DNA of 35,619 nt from Bordetella parapertussis (GTDB lineage Bacteria; Pseudomonadota; Gammaproteobacteria; Burkholderiales; Burkholderiaceae_B), in assembly GCA_945903445.1 (NCBI GenBank), contig CAMDNZ010000033.1:1-35619 (forward strand), in the 5' to 3' direction. The position numbers were made by a program, and so were the translations under genes. The notes under the pieces are model-generated. The model saw nothing but the letters and a program-made list of their open reading frames with translations, searched no databases and was not told the DNA's origin. Below, piece after piece: positions 34,817 through 35,619 of the stretch (positions are counted from its first letter, which is position 1; each line of letters opens with the position of its first letter).

Positions 34817-35521
34817 TCAGGTCGGCACCAGTCGGCCGCTGTCCATGACCAATTGCCGGTCGGCACGAGCGGCCAACTCTGGATCGTGCGTGACGATGGC
34901 GAAGGCAGTGCCCGACTCGCGGTTAACGCGCGACAGCAAGGCAAACATGTTCTGCGCCGTCTCGCGGTCGAGATTGCCGGTCGGTTCGTCGGCCAGCACG
35001 CACACGGGTTGCGTGACCAGTGCCCGCGCCAGCGCCACGCGCTGCCGCTCGCCACCCGATAGCTGCCCCGGCGAATGCGTCATGCGATGTCCTAGGCCCA
35101 CCAGCTCGATGACTTCGCGGGCGCGCTCGCGCGCCACGGCCCGCGATTCGCGCCGGACGATCAAAGGCATGGCGACGTTGTCCAAGGCCGTGAACTCGGG
35201 CAATAGATGATGGAACTGATACACGAAGCCCAGGCTACGATTACGCAGCGCGCTCTTGCGGGCTTCGGACAAACCGTGGGCGCTCTCGCCCCCCACTGAC
35301 ACCGAACCGCTGGTGGGCGTGTCGAGCAGACCGAGAATATGCAGCAAGGTGCTTTTGCCGGAGCCCGAAGCGCCGACAATGGCGACCATCTCGCCACGGT
35401 CGACCGAAAAACTCACGTCCTTCAACACCTCGACCCGGCTATCGCCCTCTTCATACACTTTGATGAGATTCGCGGCAGCCAGCGCCGGTGCGCCCGTATG
35501 AGGCAGCGGGGTATCAATCAT
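34817..35521 (-). CDS. lolD: Lipoprotein-releasing system ATPase LolD
   Basis: The 234-residue ABC ATPase powers LolCE release of outer-membrane lipoproteins from the inner membrane. Walker A is GASGSGKS, the Q-loop area reads FVYQFHHLLPEF (a LolD-type sequence), the signature is LSGGERQR and Walker B is CVLADEPTGNLD. The start ATG lies inside the end of the upstream permease gene (8-bp overlap), as in lolCD operons. Confidence 0.96.
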   Translation of the reverse strand: MIDTPLPHTGAPALAAANLIKVYEEGDSRVEVLKDVSFSVDRGEMVAIVGASGSGKSTLLHILGLLDTPTSGSVSVGGESAHGLSEARKSALRNRSLGFVYQFHHLLPEFTALDNVAMPLIVRRESRAVARERAREVIELVGLGHRMTHSPGQLSGGERQRVALARALVTQPVCVLADEPTGNLDRETAQNMFALLSRVNRESGTAFAIVTHDPELAARADRQLVMDSGRLVPT

Positions 35522-35619
35522 GGCGCAGCACCTGTGCAGGTTGCAGGCGCGACGCGCGCCAGCTGGGATACAAGGTGGCCAACAGCGACAGCACCAGCGA
35601 AGTCACACCGATTATCGCG
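35514..35619 (-). CDS. Lipoprotein-releasing permease LolC/LolE, C-terminal end (partial)
   Basis: Only the last 35 codons are in the window. They read TSLVLSLLATLYPSWRASRL and then QPAQVLRHD, the final membrane helix and tail typical of LolC/LolE permeases. The TGA stop overlaps the lolD start. The rest lies to the right of the window, so LolC, LolE or a merged LolF type cannot be told apart. Confidence 0.88.
   Translation of the reverse strand, partial: AIIGVTSLVLSLLATLYPSWRASRLQPAQVLRHD

Overview
The window is bacterial chromosome, most probably from a betaproteobacterium of the order Burkholderiales, in or near the family Alcaligenaceae. Three signs point there: several Bug-type periplasmic solute receptors (tripartite tricarboxylate transporter family), betaproteobacterial-looking guaA, guaB, purL, greB and lolD proteins, and moderately high G+C. 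No tRNA, rRNA or CRISPR array was seen.

Layout. Positions 1-3466 are the end of an integrated mobile element that runs off the left edge. It holds a RepA-like ATPase, an AlpA-type regulator, a divergent zinc-finger/HTH protein of unknown function and a P4-type tyrosine integrase next to the 3' end of guaA, a known integration hotspot. Both the RepA-like gene and the integrase carry an in-frame stop where the next residues resume the family sequence, so the element looks to be decaying. Between integrase and guaA there are helically phased 10-bp TGCCA repeats that look like recombinase arm sites.

Positions 3467-13530 are a leftward housekeeping block: guaA and guaB (GMP synthesis), purL (purine synthesis), greB, an RNase AM-like PHP phosphoesterase and an alpha/beta hydrolase. 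The purL-guaB gap holds a short gene remnant and a 50-bp palindrome that looks like two IS3-type ends flanked by a 4-bp duplication.

Positions 13665-20793 read rightward: a transglutaminase-like protein, a QseBC/PmrAB-like two-component system, a small secreted BOF-fold protein, an M20 amidohydrolase coupled to an AbgT transporter, a strong terminator, and rimJ. A near-identical 17-bp direct-repeat box precedes both the response regulator and the BOF gene, suggesting an autoregulated circuit. comEC follows on the opposite strand, overlapping rimJ tail to tail.

Positions 23806-31599 are accessory catabolic genes with clear decay: a MetE-like protein, a Bug receptor, a prpF pseudogene with two internal deletions, a LysR regulator, a truncated Bug gene, a 2-hydroxyacid dehydrogenase, an intact Bug receptor and a translationally coupled 3-oxoacid CoA-transferase pair.

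Positions 31739-35619 read leftward: an MHYT-GGDEF-EAL cyclic-di-GMP protein, a TatD-family nuclease, lolD and the last codons of lolC/E (lipoprotein export).
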